A stretch of 64,000 nucleotides of DNA from Dothistroma septosporum (lineage: Eukaryota > Ascomycota > Dothideomycetes > Mycosphaerellales > Mycosphaerellaceae): the NCBI GenBank assembly GCA_002236755.2, contig NBZP02000054.1:2883366-2947365 (forward strand). Direction: 5' to 3'. Of the stretch, positions 10,570 to 20,745 are shown piece by piece (position 1 is the stretch's first letter; each line of letters opens with the position of its first letter). The notes beneath the pieces are model-generated. The model saw only the letters and a program-made list of their open reading frames with translations, had not been told where the DNA came from and made no database searches. The position numbers and the translations under genes are program-made.

Positions 10570-13173
10570 ATGGCGGACGAGGAGAGCCCCGGCGCGCTAT
10601 TTGAGGGGGTCGTCTTCACCATAATCCCAAGCGACGATCTCGATGAGGATGAGAAGACGGAATTCACGGCGGCGTTGGAGGGCAATGGCGGCCGATACGT
10701 GCCATTGCGGGCCAGTGACCAGCAGATTGACGAGCTGGACAACATTACGCATGTCATATCAACAACAATCGATTTCCCTCAGTACTCTTTGACTGTCGAG
10801 AGGAGCATCAGCATTGTCAAGCCTTCCTGGGTCGCTCAGAGCGCCCGGAAAGGCAAGCAAGTATCAGCTCGACAACACAGCCCAGATCCGAGCCAGTACT
10901 TCCACGACGTTGTCGTCACCTGTGCTGATATACCAGAAGGTGATGCAGAGGCAATCACCGCCGGCGTCATGGCGCTCGGTGGTCAGTTCAGCCATCCACT
11001 CACCAAGCTGGTAACTCACGTTGTCACCGTGAGCCTCGAGCACCCCAAGTGCATCGCTATCAAAGAGAAGGGACACAAATGCAAGGTCGTACTGCCACAT
11101 TGGTTCGACGACTGCTTCCGGCTGGGAAAGAAGATCAACGAGAAGCCGTACGAGTTTCCCGACCCGGAACTGCTTCGACGAAACAACAAGCCACACGTTA
11201 AAGCGTATCCCTCGCCGGATATCGAGGGCGCAGTAAGTCCATCTCCGACCAAGTGTCCAGATGGCAGTCCACCGACAAGCCCATCCGAGTCCCGCAAAAA
11301 TCTCAATGCCTTTATGTGCAAAGGCATTTACCTGAACGACGACCTGGAGCTTTCCGATAATCTCAAGGAGACTATCAAGAAGCTGATCCAATATGGTGGT
11401 GGCGTGGTCGTCAACAACGCCGACGAGGCACATATATACATAGGCTACTTCCGCGATGGTCCCGACTATGTTGCTGCTTCTCGCGCGGGCAAAGAAGTCG
11501 CCAATCTGGCGTGGCTGTACCACGTTATCAACCAGAACAAATATACAAGCCCATTGAATCGTTTGTTCCACTATCCGGTCCCACGTAACGGTGTCCCTGG
11601 GTTCCGTGATATGAAGATCAGCTTATCGAATTACGCTGGCGATTCTCGCAACTACATTGAGAATCTTATCCGCGCTTGTGGCGCAGAATACACGAAGACC
11701 ATGAAGCAGGACAACACACACCTAGTTACGGCCCACAAGAATGGCGAGAAGTGTGAGGCTGCTTCAGAATGGAATATCAAGATGGTCAATCACCTCTGGT
11801 TGGAGGAAAGCTTTGCCAGATGCGCCATGCAATCTTGCACGAATCCAAAATACACCACGTTTCCAACAAGAACCAACCTTGGCGAAGTCACTGGACGAAC
11901 GGCTCTTGATATGGCCAGTGTTGAGAAGCACTTCTTCCCGAAGCTAAGGTCACCTCAGAAGAAGCCTGCTGAGAAGCCGTCTCCTGCAAAGAATATTCCG
12001 GCTTCAAGTGTGCTCGCGGATGGACCAGTCACGCAAGACGATGATTGGGACGTTCCTACGACCATTGCGGAAGGCGACGAAATGGATGTAGACCCCTCTG
12101 AGCCGGCGACCACAAGAAAGCCGCGAGGCAGGCCAGCACGATTCGCTGCGGCCACGCCACGGGTGACGAGCGTCAAGGAGAACGCGACGCCAGCAGTAGC
12201 CAGCATCGGTCGCGCATCCAAGTCGAAGGCGCTAAATAGTATCCACGACTCTGCGGAAGACATTGCCCTGTATCAGAAGGAAATGAAGCGGAAAGGCGGT
12301 GTCACTCATGGCAGGGAGCATCGTACCAGCGTTGCAGACATGTCGTCGCCCGCTCCAAATGCGAGAAACTCGCGCAAGCGGCCGAGCGATGAATACGAGG
12401 TCACGGCTCAGGGTAGTGACCTCAGTGACGGCGAGACTCAAGATGCTCGCGCGAAGCAAAACAAGAAAGCCAAGCATGCTCCCTCATCGACGCTACCACC
12501 TGTGAAATACAGGATGATGGTGACTGGCGACGATCGCTGGACAAACAATGCGAAGAAGGAGGCTGCCGACAAGGCAGTCTTGCGTGGACTTGGTGTTCTC
12601 CTTACGCAAGACCCTGCCCACGTTGACATACTCGTCGCCCCCAGAATCCTCCGAACAAAGAAGTTTGTGTCGGCATTGGTTTGTGCACCTCTGGTAGTCG
12701 ACACGTCCTTCCTGGAGTATGCTCTGAGTAAAAAGAAGCTTCAAGAGGATCCACCAATGCTCAAGGACAAGGACAACGAGGAACGACTCGGCTTCACGCT
12801 GTCTGAGAGTCTTCAGCTAGCCAAACAGAATAAGCGCAAGCTGTTTGCGAACTGGGCTGTATGCGTTACGAAAGACGTCAATGGTGGCTTCGACACATAC
12901 AAGGAGATTATCTCGCTGAATGGTGGCGAGACTATGATGTATCAGGGCCGGCAGAAACTGTCACTGGCAAAGCCCGAGAATCAAGCAGGCAACGACTTCG
13001 ACTATGTGTACTTGGTCTCCGGAAAGAGTGAAGCTGAGATGAAGCTGTGGAAGAAGTTTCGCGAGAATGCAACCAGCCAAGGCCTCGAGGCCAAGATCGT
13101 TTCATCGGACTGGGTGCTGAACGCAGCCATGAGTCAAAGGATCACGCTTTCGGAGAAGTGGGAACTTGGCTGA
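10570..13173 (+). CDS. Six-BRCT DNA-damage scaffold, Rtt107/Brc1 type
   Basis: An intronless 867-aa protein with four BRCT-like modules in the first half (about residues 10-95, 108-195, 245-325 and 330-425), a disordered linker rich in Ser/Pro/Lys (about 440-640) and a BRCT pair at the C-terminus (about 645-867). This 4+2 layout is that of yeast Rtt107 and fission-yeast Brc1, which bind gamma-H2A through the last pair and scaffold Smc5/6 and repair nucleases at stalled forks. BRCT signature tryptophans are visible, for example in KPSWVAQSARKGK, LPHWFDDCFRLGK and SSDWVLNAAMSQR. The linker includes an AT-hook-like KPRGRPARF near residue 520. The start ATG at 10570 follows a pyrimidine-rich leader. 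Confidence 0.88.
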   Translation: MADEESPGALFEGVVFTIIPSDDLDEDEKTEFTAALEGNGGRYVPLRASDQQIDELDNITHVISTTIDFPQYSLTVERSISIVKPSWVAQSARKGKQVSARQHSPDPSQYFHDVVVTCADIPEGDAEAITAGVMALGGQFSHPLTKLVTHVVTVSLEHPKCIAIKEKGHKCKVVLPHWFDDCFRLGKKINEKPYEFPDPELLRRNNKPHVKAYPSPDIEGAVSPSPTKCPDGSPPTSPSESRKNLNAFMCKGIYLNDDLELSDNLKETIKKLIQYGGGVVVNNADEAHIYIGYFRDGPDYVAASRAGKEVANLAWLYHVINQNKYTSPLNRLFHYPVPRNGVPGFRDMKISLSNYAGDSRNYIENLIRACGAEYTKTMKQDNTHLVTAHKNGEKCEAASEWNIKMVNHLWLEESFARCAMQSCTNPKYTTFPTRTNLGEVTGRTALDMASVEKHFFPKLRSPQKKPAEKPSPAKNIPASSVLADGPVTQDDDWDVPTTIAEGDEMDVDPSEPATTRKPRGRPARFAAATPRVTSVKENATPAVASIGRASKSKALNSIHDSAEDIALYQKEMKRKGGVTHGREHRTSVADMSSPAPNARNSRKRPSDEYEVTAQGSDLSDGETQDARAKQNKKAKHAPSSTLPPVKYRMMVTGDDRWTNNAKKEAADKAVLRGLGVLLTQDPAHVDILVAPRILRTKKFVSALVCAPLVVDTSFLEYALSKKKLQEDPPMLKDKDNEERLGFTLSESLQLAKQNKRKLFANWAVCVTKDVNGGFDTYKEIISLNGGETMMYQGRQKLSLAKPENQAGNDFDYVYLVSGKSEAEMKLWKKFRENATSQGLEAKIVSSDWVLNAAMSQRITLSEKWELG

Positions 13174-13732
13174 CGCGGTCACTCGGTGTCGATATCAACG
13201 GCATTGATGGCGACCAGATGCGCTGTGTATCCTTGAACATTCAGGCCTATGCTGCAGCGTAGGTGACCGTTCGACTTGCAGGATGATTGATGTTCTATTA
13301 GCGAAGTGTTTATTGAGAGAGGTTCGAGGTTTATGAAATGCATTGACTTGTTCTGATGCACCTCTATAGTGATGTCCGTCCGTTCAAACACGTATTACAC
13401 ATTGTACCGTCGGCAAGGTCGGCGTGAAGCTTCTCCGCCTGACGTCGACGCTGATGCTGGCCAGAGCTTGCCAGCCATGCGCTTCGCTTCGCTCGTCTCC
13501 AGAAGCTGCTCTAGCACGCGGTTGAGACATCCGACACCTTGCGGAATCGACCGATTGTTCTTCCACCAATGTCCAGATGTTTTGCGCGTTCGGCATCTGG
13601 TAGCAGTGCACGTGGCCTCGTTAGCACTGCTGACGTGAAGGGAGCTGTATGGCGGACTGACACGACGCGATCGGAGGCACGATAAACGTCGGAGGTGAAG
13701 AAGAAGGGCGAGCGATATCAAAACGGGCCTCA
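13174..13732. other. Intergenic, no gene seen
   Basis: This 559-bp gap lies between two plus-strand genes and holds only random short ORFs. It should contain the 3' end of the BRCT gene transcript and the promoter of the next gene. Confidence 0.6.
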
Positions 13733-15874
13733 ATGGACGAAGTGGAAGACGCCGCAGCGCAACAGGCGCCCGTTGACACACACATGGCGCCTGCAGCAAC
13801 TGCATGTGTGCCGCGAAGGGCCTCGTCCAAGAAGTCAGGTCGCAGCTTCTCCGATCCGCCCACCAACACACTCGTCAACACTACCACTGCCTCTCTCACC
13901 CTGCAGCCTTCGCCCGAGTTCAAGCAGCGTCAACGCAGCAGAGACGATCATGCTTTGCCTGCAACACCGCGCCCCACGCGCCGACCTGATCTGCTCGTCC
14001 GAGGTCTGACACTGCAACTTCCTCCACCACGAGTGTCCTCTGCCGAAGCACAGCCTGCTCGCGCTCTATCGCCCTGCAATCTTGCGCCGCCGAGTCCACA
14101 GTCCGATAGCCCCAGCCTCGACACCATCGGCACAGGCACAGGCACAAGCACAAGCACCGCCGGTGGCTCGACACTGTACATGCACTCACCTGATCTCGCC
14201 CACTCCCTCGTCACCAACCTGCCACGGCATTCGCGCGGCCTCGACTTTTCACGCGCATGTACAAGACTGCACCACTCCACTGTGGCCGAGAGCAGTCCGG
14301 ACTCGTCGCCGATCATCACCCAACGTGCTATTAACATCCCTGATCGCAAGATGTCCGTGAGCAGCATGGGCCTCGATTCGCCAAATGTCGCTGGGCCAGG
14401 AAGTTTCCCTTGGGCGCTTCCCACCGCCGAGAAGAGCACCATGAGTAGTTCAGTGGGAAGCGTCAACATGCTAGGGAGCGACACGGAGAGCACAGAGAGC
14501 GACGAGGATACCAGCATGGGTGCAGACGACACGGAGGATCCCATGTTCACCACACCACAGGTTCACAAGCTCCAAAATCCTTGCATGCCCACGCCATTCC
14601 AAGCACCGCCCGCCACTCCCGGAGGCAACACTCCTTGGGCTACTGGAGGTCACTTCTCTCCTGCACAGACCAGCTTGATGAAGACGATGAGGAGATCGAG
14701 GTTGCAAAAGCCAGGACGAAGAAGTCGGAAGAGCTCGAGCAGTGCGAGCGGGAGTGGATACAGCTCCGTCAACTCGCCACGAGCAACATCGCCTCCACCA
14801 TTGCGCAGCATCGAGTCTGCAGCGAATACTGGGTACTTCTCGTGGCCAAACGCTGCTCGCAGCCGACGGGAGAGCCTAGCGATAGGACCTGATGGCTTCC
14901 AGCTGTCGAGCGGTAACGACAGTGGAGATGAAGCCTCGCGCGATCCTTCCAATCCTTCCACACCAGGGGTTGTGAGAAGAGTGGTCACCCGCCGCGGAAA
15001 CCTCTTACCGAAGACCAAAGGCTTTGCCCGCATCCGTGCAGCCCTCCTTGAGGAAGCAGCGCCTGTCGATACGGAGAACAGAAAAGAACACGAGACGATG
15101 CGTCAAGTCCGCGAACGAGATACCAGCGTAGTGGACCTCGAGCTTGAGCGCCCGACCACAGCCACCGCCGCCTCGTCGCCGAATCTGCTCCCCGCGGTTC
15201 CAGAGTGTGCCCTGGAGGACTTTGGCAGAGACGAAAGCATCAATGCTGATAGTCGAGGCCTCGGTATGAACTTTGCCACTCATGCCAGCAGGAACAGCCG
15301 TGGAGTGAATTACTGGAATCGCTTCGACCCTGCCATGCGAACGCCTCCACCTCTAAATTTTGCGCGGCAGAGCAGTAGTGCAATGTCTGATATCAATATG
15401 GATTCGCCAACGGGCGACCAGTGGCGTCGACCTCGAGCACGGTCGTCTGCATCCGATGCGAGTGAAGCGTTCGTCCCGACGGGACCTCAAAATGGTGCCA
15501 CTACCGCTGTCAGCGATGACATGCATCTGCAACATTTTAAGAAGCGAAGAAGGGAAGACGACTTTGACATTATGACTATCAAACGTCGAGCAGTCAGCCC
15601 AGGAATCTCGGCCCAAAATAGTCCTGTCCTCACCAACTCGCCTACTGCCAAGACCACAAATGGCGATGGGATCTGGGGACTGCCGCCGGACAAGAAGGAT
15701 AGAAAGGATCCAATCCCGTCCGATGGTTCTTTATCAGGGGCCTGTACGCCGCAGCTGCAGCCCGTTAGGAGCGGAGGCAGCTCAATCGGCACGCTAGCGA
15801 GCCAAGGCAAGAAGCTGGGACTGCAGCCGATGGCGGACACGAACGATGGGTTGATGAAGATGAGCATTGAGTAG
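13733..15874 (+). CDS. Disordered fungal protein with a conserved basic block
   Basis: A 713-aa intronless ORF, rich in Ser, Pro, Thr and Arg, with no catalytic domain that I recognise. Visible parts are an N-terminal Ala/Pro/Thr region, an acidic Ser-rich patch (DTESTESDEDTSMGADDTED, about residues 248-267), a basic Ser/Arg patch (RLQKPGRRSRKSSSSASGSG), a more ordered block near residues 415-440 (VTRRGNLLPKTKGFARIRAA) followed by a charged helix, a short YWNRFDPAM motif, and a KKRRRE nuclear-localisation-like stretch near 602. Many SP/TP sites suggest regulation by cyclin-dependent or MAP kinases (inference). The ordered block is the part likely to be conserved and to carry function. The gene is convergent with the Gir2-like gene downstream. 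Confidence 0.75.
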   Translation: MDEVEDAAAQQAPVDTHMAPAATACVPRRASSKKSGRSFSDPPTNTLVNTTTASLTLQPSPEFKQRQRSRDDHALPATPRPTRRPDLLVRGLTLQLPPPRVSSAEAQPARALSPCNLAPPSPQSDSPSLDTIGTGTGTSTSTAGGSTLYMHSPDLAHSLVTNLPRHSRGLDFSRACTRLHHSTVAESSPDSSPIITQRAINIPDRKMSVSSMGLDSPNVAGPGSFPWALPTAEKSTMSSSVGSVNMLGSDTESTESDEDTSMGADDTEDPMFTTPQVHKLQNPCMPTPFQAPPATPGGNTPWATGGHFSPAQTSLMKTMRRSRLQKPGRRSRKSSSSASGSGYSSVNSPRATSPPPLRSIESAANTGYFSWPNAARSRRESLAIGPDGFQLSSGNDSGDEASRDPSNPSTPGVVRRVVTRRGNLLPKTKGFARIRAALLEEAAPVDTENRKEHETMRQVRERDTSVVDLELERPTTATAASSPNLLPAVPECALEDFGRDESINADSRGLGMNFATHASRNSRGVNYWNRFDPAMRTPPPLNFARQSSSAMSDINMDSPTGDQWRRPRARSSASDASEAFVPTGPQNGATTAVSDDMHLQHFKKRRREDDFDIMTIKRRAVSPGISAQNSPVLTNSPTAKTTNGDGIWGLPPDKKDRKDPIPSDGSLSGACTPQLQPVRSGGSSIGTLASQGKKLGLQPMADTNDGLMKMSIE

Positions 15875-16341
15875 TATGTTACGTTTCAACTTTGATTTAG
15901 CGCAGGCGTCCTGGAGCATCAAGATGGAAGCAGAAGCTCCGTCGATCTTGTATCGTTAGCAAAGCTAACAATCAAGAACGTTGACGTTCAACGTTCAGGT
16001 CACTATCGGCTTTTCGTGTGGTCAATGTTCTGCCTGCATCACGTCCGTCAGGTCTTATTTGAACCTTCTTTCTCGCCACGCCAATCGTGCATTTCGCACG
16101 GGTCAGTCAGACCTTGCGACTCCTGTCGACCTGGACAATCCCACCTCTGGACTGTTTCATAAGCGAGGCAATGTCTTCTGGCAGCCAAGCTCTACATGAT
16201 CGCCCCTCATCACAACACTGCGCAGCTGGGAGAGAGTTCAACGCAGCTTTCATCGGCTTCGCGTGTGGAGTCTGCCGAACGCGAGAAGAAGACAGGCGTA
16301 AGCCCCGATCTCGCTCAATGTTTCCCGCGCGCGCCATCTGT
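15875..16341. other. Convergent intergenic region with two hairpins
   Basis: The region separates the plus-strand disordered protein and the minus-strand Gir2-like gene, so it holds both 3' ends. Two perfect inverted repeats lie at 15955-15969 and 15976-15996, listed separately. No gene is supported. Confidence 0.6.
15955..15996. repeat. Two adjacent perfect inverted repeats
   Basis: GTTAGC-AAA-GCTAAC occupies 15955-15969 (6-bp arms, 3-nt loop). GAACGTTGA-CGT-TCAACGTTC occupies 15976-15996 (9-bp arms, 3-nt loop). They sit about 80-120 bp after the stop of the plus-strand gene, so they would form stem-loops in its 3' UTR. They could also be protein-binding palindromes in DNA. Confidence 0.7.
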
Positions 16342-17040
16342 TCATCCTTCGACCTTCAACTGCTTCAGACTTTCCACTGCGTCCTCGCCCTCTTCATCTT
16401 CGTCTACAGTCTTGCCAGCGAGGCCCTGCTCCCAGAGCTGCCTCCCTGTCAGTTTCTTCTCGTCTGCCTTACCACCGCGCCTCTTCTTGTCTTCAGCTTC
16501 TTGCTCGGCCTGCTTCCTTTCTGCCTCCTCCTTCATCTCCTGCCTGAACTTCTCCCTCCAGGCCAGGAACGTCTCCCGTGTAACCTTCTCACCTTCAAAC
16601 TTCCTGTTCTCTTCCTCCTCGGCCTTTGCAGCTTCGAAGTCTTTTTGTGCTTGCACTGCCTGTGCCCTTTCGCTAATCAGCAGCTCGGCCGCATCCTTCA
16701 ACGTGCTGACCAGAGTGAAGACCATGGCCATCCCCATACTCTCCTCTATCGTTGGTAGTAAAGTCTCCAGCAGATATGCCTTGTCCTGCTGGATGTCGAG
16801 ATATTTGTGTTTTGGCGCATTGGGCGGTTGAGAGACGTCCAGGTATGGTGCTTCGTCGGGATATGCTTCCGGATAACGAACGTTGAGAATAATAACAGGG
16901 CCCTCATGGTCTTCATCTTCGTCTAAAGGAGGGTCTAGGTTGATGGTCACTCGGTACTCGGACTCGTTGATGTCCTGTATCTCGTCGGGGAAGATGGAGT
17001 CGAGGACGTCCCGTTCCTCCCTCTGCTCTTCTCGACCCAT
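16342..17040 (-). CDS. GIR2: RWD-domain protein, Gir2/RWDD1 type
   Basis: A 232-aa intronless protein. Residues about 5-110 form an RWD domain, starting QREERDVLDSIFPDEIQDI and containing the conserved YPEAYPDEAP segment. A highly charged coiled coil follows (EAAKAEEEENRKFEGEKVTR), then a basic, acidic-ended tail with LTGRQLWEQGLA, a motif of the Gir2/RWDD1 (DFRP2) family. In yeast Gir2 binds Rbg2 and Gcn1 on the ribosome and tempers general amino-acid control. No domain is missing. The gene is divergent from ACL4, with 255 bp between start codons. Confidence 0.88.
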   Translation of the reverse strand: MGREEQREERDVLDSIFPDEIQDINESEYRVTINLDPPLDEDEDHEGPVIILNVRYPEAYPDEAPYLDVSQPPNAPKHKYLDIQQDKAYLLETLLPTIEESMGMAMVFTLVSTLKDAAELLISERAQAVQAQKDFEAAKAEEEENRKFEGEKVTRETFLAWREKFRQEMKEEAERKQAEQEAEDKKRRGGKADEKKLTGRQLWEQGLAGKTVDEDEEGEDAVESLKQLKVEG

Positions 17041-17295
17041 CGTGCTGGCGGATGTTGCTCAATCGTGATTCGCGATTTTTGACGTGCCGAACTGTCAAGA
17101 GTGCGGCCGTGTGTTCGGTGTGGGTTTCTCACTGGGATGTGACGATGTGTTTCATGCTCCCTCATGACGGGACAAGGTCCAGAGCTGCACAATCGATAGC
17201 ACGGGCCACGCAAGCTACCTCCTATATTGGTAAAAATTCCTGGGCCGGCACAACGCCAGCGGGAGCAACATCACGATACCGAGAAGCTTCATACG
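17041..17295. promoter_or_regulatory. Divergent promoter, GIR2 / ACL4
   Basis: These 255 bp serve two translation-related genes transcribed away from each other. An upstream in-frame TTG extension of ACL4 exists from 17227, but the first ATG is 17296. No specific factor site was identified. Confidence 0.55.
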
Positions 17296-18498
17296 ATGGC
17301 CAGGAACAGGCACGGGAAATCCGGCGCAAATCGACAAGCAATGGCAGCCTCATCACTAGAGCAACTGTATGCACTGGCGCTGGATCATGTTGAGCAGTCG
17401 CAGCCCGCCGAAGCACTTGTCGTGGCAAAGCAGCTTTGGGGACTGGTCAAAGATCGACCATCGGCCATCCAAAAGCTGCCAGCGCTCAACCTACTTGGCG
17501 ACATCAGTATTGAGCTCGGTGCAGTCGACTCGGCCCGTGGCTACTTTGAGCTAGCCGTGCGACTCGATCCTGAAGGCCAGGTGCCGGAGGCACTAGGGGG
17601 CGGCGCCGAGAAGTTCCTATGGCTGGCACAGCTCTGTGATGAAGGCGGCAAGCAAAGCGTGGAGTGGTTTGAGAAGGGCGTCCAGGCTTTGCAGACCGAA
17701 ATCGCTGCGATCGAAGGCGGCGGCATCACGGGGCTGAGCGAAGAGCAGTTGCTGCTGATGCGAGTCGAGAAGAAACGCAAGCTCGCAAATGCGCTCTGCG
17801 GGATCGTTGAAGTCTACATGACAGACTTGTCGTGGGAGGGCGATGCGGAAGCACGATGTGAGAGTCTGGTCACGCAAGCAATGACGGTGGAGGATGAGAC
17901 TAGCCCGGAGGTGTTGCAGACTCTCGCGTCCGTGCGGTTATCACAGGAGCGAAAGGAGGATGCTCAGTCAGCGCTGAAGCGATCTTTGGAAACATGGATC
18001 GAACTGGAATCAGAGGATGAGGCTGTACCAGACTTTCCGACCAAAATCTCGCTCGCGCGCCTGCTGATGGAGGCCGACCTACTCGATCAGGCGATGCAAG
18101 TATGCCATCGGTTGATTCAAGAAGATGACCAAAGTGTGGAGGCGTGGTATCTTGGCGGCTGGTGTCAGTACTTGCTTGCGCAACATAACAAAGCGGATAA
18201 TGACTTGGCCAACGACTCGGCTATGGACACTGGTGCGGGTGATCAATCTGCGGCTGTCTACCACCGTGCGTTGAAAGGAAGTCGACGGTGGCTGAAGATG
18301 TCCACGAAGCTATACGAGCGGCAGCAGTACGAAGACGATAGACTGTTTGAGCACGCCGAGGAGCTCGTAGCTGGTCTTGACACGGTACTGGGACCGGAAG
18401 ATGAACAGGCCGAAGGTGGAGTCGAAGACGATGAGGATGAGTGGGAAGGCATTGAGGATGACCACGCGGGAGAAGATGAAGAGATGCAGGACTCGTGA
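17296..18498 (+). CDS. ACL4: TPR assembly chaperone of ribosomal protein uL4 (Acl4)
   Basis: A 400-aa intronless TPR protein. The start MARNRHGKSGANRQAM is basic and is followed by helical repeats (LEQLYALALDHVEQSQPAEA, then LNLLGDISIELGAVDSARGY) and an acidic tail (DDEDEWEGIEDDHAGEDEEM). This order and size match fungal Acl4, the dedicated chaperone that binds the long loop of nascent Rpl4/uL4 and escorts it to the nucleus. The acidic C-terminus would suit binding of a basic ribosomal protein. The pairing with GIR2 across a short divergent promoter fits co-regulation of ribosome genes (inference). Confidence 0.85.
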   Translation: MARNRHGKSGANRQAMAASSLEQLYALALDHVEQSQPAEALVVAKQLWGLVKDRPSAIQKLPALNLLGDISIELGAVDSARGYFELAVRLDPEGQVPEALGGGAEKFLWLAQLCDEGGKQSVEWFEKGVQALQTEIAAIEGGGITGLSEEQLLLMRVEKKRKLANALCGIVEVYMTDLSWEGDAEARCESLVTQAMTVEDETSPEVLQTLASVRLSQERKEDAQSALKRSLETWIELESEDEAVPDFPTKISLARLLMEADLLDQAMQVCHRLIQEDDQSVEAWYLGGWCQYLLAQHNKADNDLANDSAMDTGAGDQSAAVYHRALKGSRRWLKMSTKLYERQQYEDDRLFEHAEELVAGLDTVLGPEDEQAEGGVEDDEDEWEGIEDDHAGEDEEMQDS

Positions 18499-18591
18499 GG
18501 CCTCTCAAGTATTTCACGTCAAGGAACAGTCTGTGGCGGGCTCTTTGAAGATTGCGCTCTGAGATTGTGCATCGAGCAATATCCAAGCCGT

Positions 18592-19029
18592 TCACGAATC
18601 TGCCGTGTACTCACTGCCTGACATTGTAACAACCTCCGGGACCTTGTAGATAGACGCAAGGTTTCCGGGGTGGCCGCCACCCGCACGGGTATCGCATGGA
18701 AAGTTCGCTACCTCGAGGTTTGACGGTGACTTGGAAGTTGGTGCCGGACTATGAAGAGGCCAATGGGACGATGGATTACTCGACGTCTTGTGCGAGGCGC
18801 AATTGGCGGTATGGGGCTCAAAGTTCAAGCTATCAGACTCTGAATCCCGTGGAGTCAGCCTTTGGTTGTACAACACGTACGTTGGAAACGGGCGGCGCAT
18901 GTCAGTGCAGCTGCCTGGCGGTACGTAAGAAAGATCTTGGCTACTCTGGACGTAGCTGAATGTTCCGATTGAACTGGCGTACAGAGCTGGGCAAATCTCG
19001 ATGCCTGGTACCCAATCGCTGCTCGTCAC
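18592..19029 (-). CDS. Possible small unknown protein (weak)
   Basis: A minus-strand frame starting at 19029 reads 145 aa to a stop at 18592. An intron with donor GTACGT and acceptor GATAG can be drawn in its middle, which would keep the reading frame between RRPFPT and LNFEPHT. Cysteine pairs and a tail SIYKVPEVVTMSGSEY look protein-like, and a secreted product is conceivable, but there is no clear signal peptide. I do not recognise the family. The gene may well be false. Confidence 0.2.
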   Translation of the reverse strand: MTSSDWVPGIEICPALYASSIGTFSYVQSSQDLSYVPPGSCTDMRRPFPTYVLYNQRLTPRDSESDSLNFEPHTANCASHKTSSNPSSHWPLHSPAPTSKSPSNLEVANFPCDTRAGGGHPGNLASIYKVPEVVTMSGSEYTADS

Positions 19030-20524
19030 TTGCGCGATGATTCGCGAAGTAACTGCAGCCGGGACTGAAAGTCATATCCGTTGCCGCTGAAGCGACGTGG
19101 AACACGCGTCGACCCTTACAGAAGCTGAGACGTGGTGTGGTGACACAAGGCTCGCTGCATGCAGCTAGCCCATGGTTGAGTGGCATGCACACTGAATCTT
19201 CGATAGCAACCGAACTACCCTGCTTGCAATTGAATGGGCGAGTACCTACTGCTAGGCCAGCGGCGCGCTCTCACGGCTCTCGCGAGAAAAGCCTCGTGGT
19301 CCTTGAGACGGGACAGTGCAATCTGCTCGAGCTGTCGTGACTGACGTTTAGGTCAAGCTACGTGCCCAGCTCAGGGGGCTAGTGCAAGCCAGCGTCCACA
19401 CTCCGCGCACGAGCACTCGAGGCTCTGAGATCATCATGAGTGCCTGGGGCCTGCGTGCGCAACTTTCAGGACGTCGGGGCGTGCGCGTGTAAGCTCAAAC
19501 GCCAGAAGTTCCAAGCGCCCAGACGTTGGGTCGAACATGCAGGTGTCCGCCGGGTGTGTGCCTTGATCACGCTGCGTTCGCAGATGGTACGCAGGTCTAT
19601 AGCAGCAATCATGCCGGATTCGGCGCTAGCGCAGAGGCGAAATATGTTATGCAGGACGCGGATTGGGCTGCCGTCGGTCGGTTTCAGAGGATATGGCCAG
19701 TGCGAGGAATGCTGTTGTCGACCGCAGTGTGTAAAAAACAAGTGAGAGCACGCAACAGGTCGACTAACTACACTGCGAGCATTACTGGCCATCCCTGCAC
19801 ATCAAGCTTCGTCGTCCAAGTGACTTCTGCAGACTCAACGACCCACAGCGAATGAGTGGGACTGACCGTCACCAGCCTCATTTCATGGAGTGCTTGCATC
19901 GCTCAAGCACAGGACCAGAGTGCCAGCTTTGAGCCTAGTCTGGTCCCACGCCGGAGGTTGTGGCTTGCCTGGCGGATCTGCGAGCTGATGACTGTTTGGG
20001 AATCGATGGTTCTCTCGTAGCTGGCTTCTATCACCATGAGCTCTGCGAGCGTAAACGACGTCTATCTTGCAGTCTACGCGTCGCTATGCTTCCAGTGAGG
20101 TCGCGCAAGTCGGGGACTTCCGAAAGCAGTCGATTAAGACGCACTGGGTCTGGCCTCAAGACAACGTACGGATGCGGTGACGGACGTCCGTCTTCAGCAG
20201 CCAGCGGATTCACCTACCCAAGACCAATTCAGCGCCGCTGTATTGCTACAAGTATCTTACCAATCTGCTAACACAAAGGACTCTGTGACACTACTTTCTG
20301 ACTTCCTTTCTGTCTCTGCTTGCCCGCCTGCTCCTTTCGACGTGCGAGACAAAGCCCAAGAACAGACAACGACCAGCCCAGAGAGTCTTCTTTCGCATGC
20401 AGCGACGGTACAGAGACACAAGCCTCACGTCAACGTGTACGTGCAGCAAAGAGCATCGTTCCGGGTACCGGCGTGCGCAGACAAAATATATCTGCAGCGG
20501 ACGGCTGCGTAAGGTATTTGCCCA

Positions 20525-20537
20525 CCCCCCCCCCCCC
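20525..20537. repeat. C13 homopolymer
   Basis: A run of 13 C residues flanked by CCCA and GGCGGCG. It is a likely site of sequencing or replication slippage. Confidence 0.8.
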
Positions 20538-20745
20538 GGCGGCGTTCTGCATGTGCAGATTGTACGTGCATGCAGGTCAAGCAAGACAAACTTGCGAGCG
20601 CAACCATTGCAATGGCATACCATGCTTATAAGACATGCAGATCGCCTCCAGCGCCACCTTCTTGGATAGTATTGGTCTTCTTTGACTCTCGGGGAGCCTT
20701 GCCATCCAAGGTCTCACGATCCGACGACTTCTATCCGCCACAACA

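Larger units (their letters stand above)
18499..20745. other. Sparse 2.2-kb region
   Basis: Apart from a weak minus-strand candidate at 18592-19029 I see no gene. The ORFs are short and lack domains. A 13-base C run lies at 20525-20537, about 210 bp before the HMG-box gene, and probably belongs to its pyrimidine-rich promoter. Confidence 0.5.

Noticed and set aside
16087..16831. Two long plus-strand ORFs over the Gir2-like gene
   Set aside because: Leu/Cys- or Ser-rich translation opposite a charged coiled coil is expected from antisense reading. No domain is seen.
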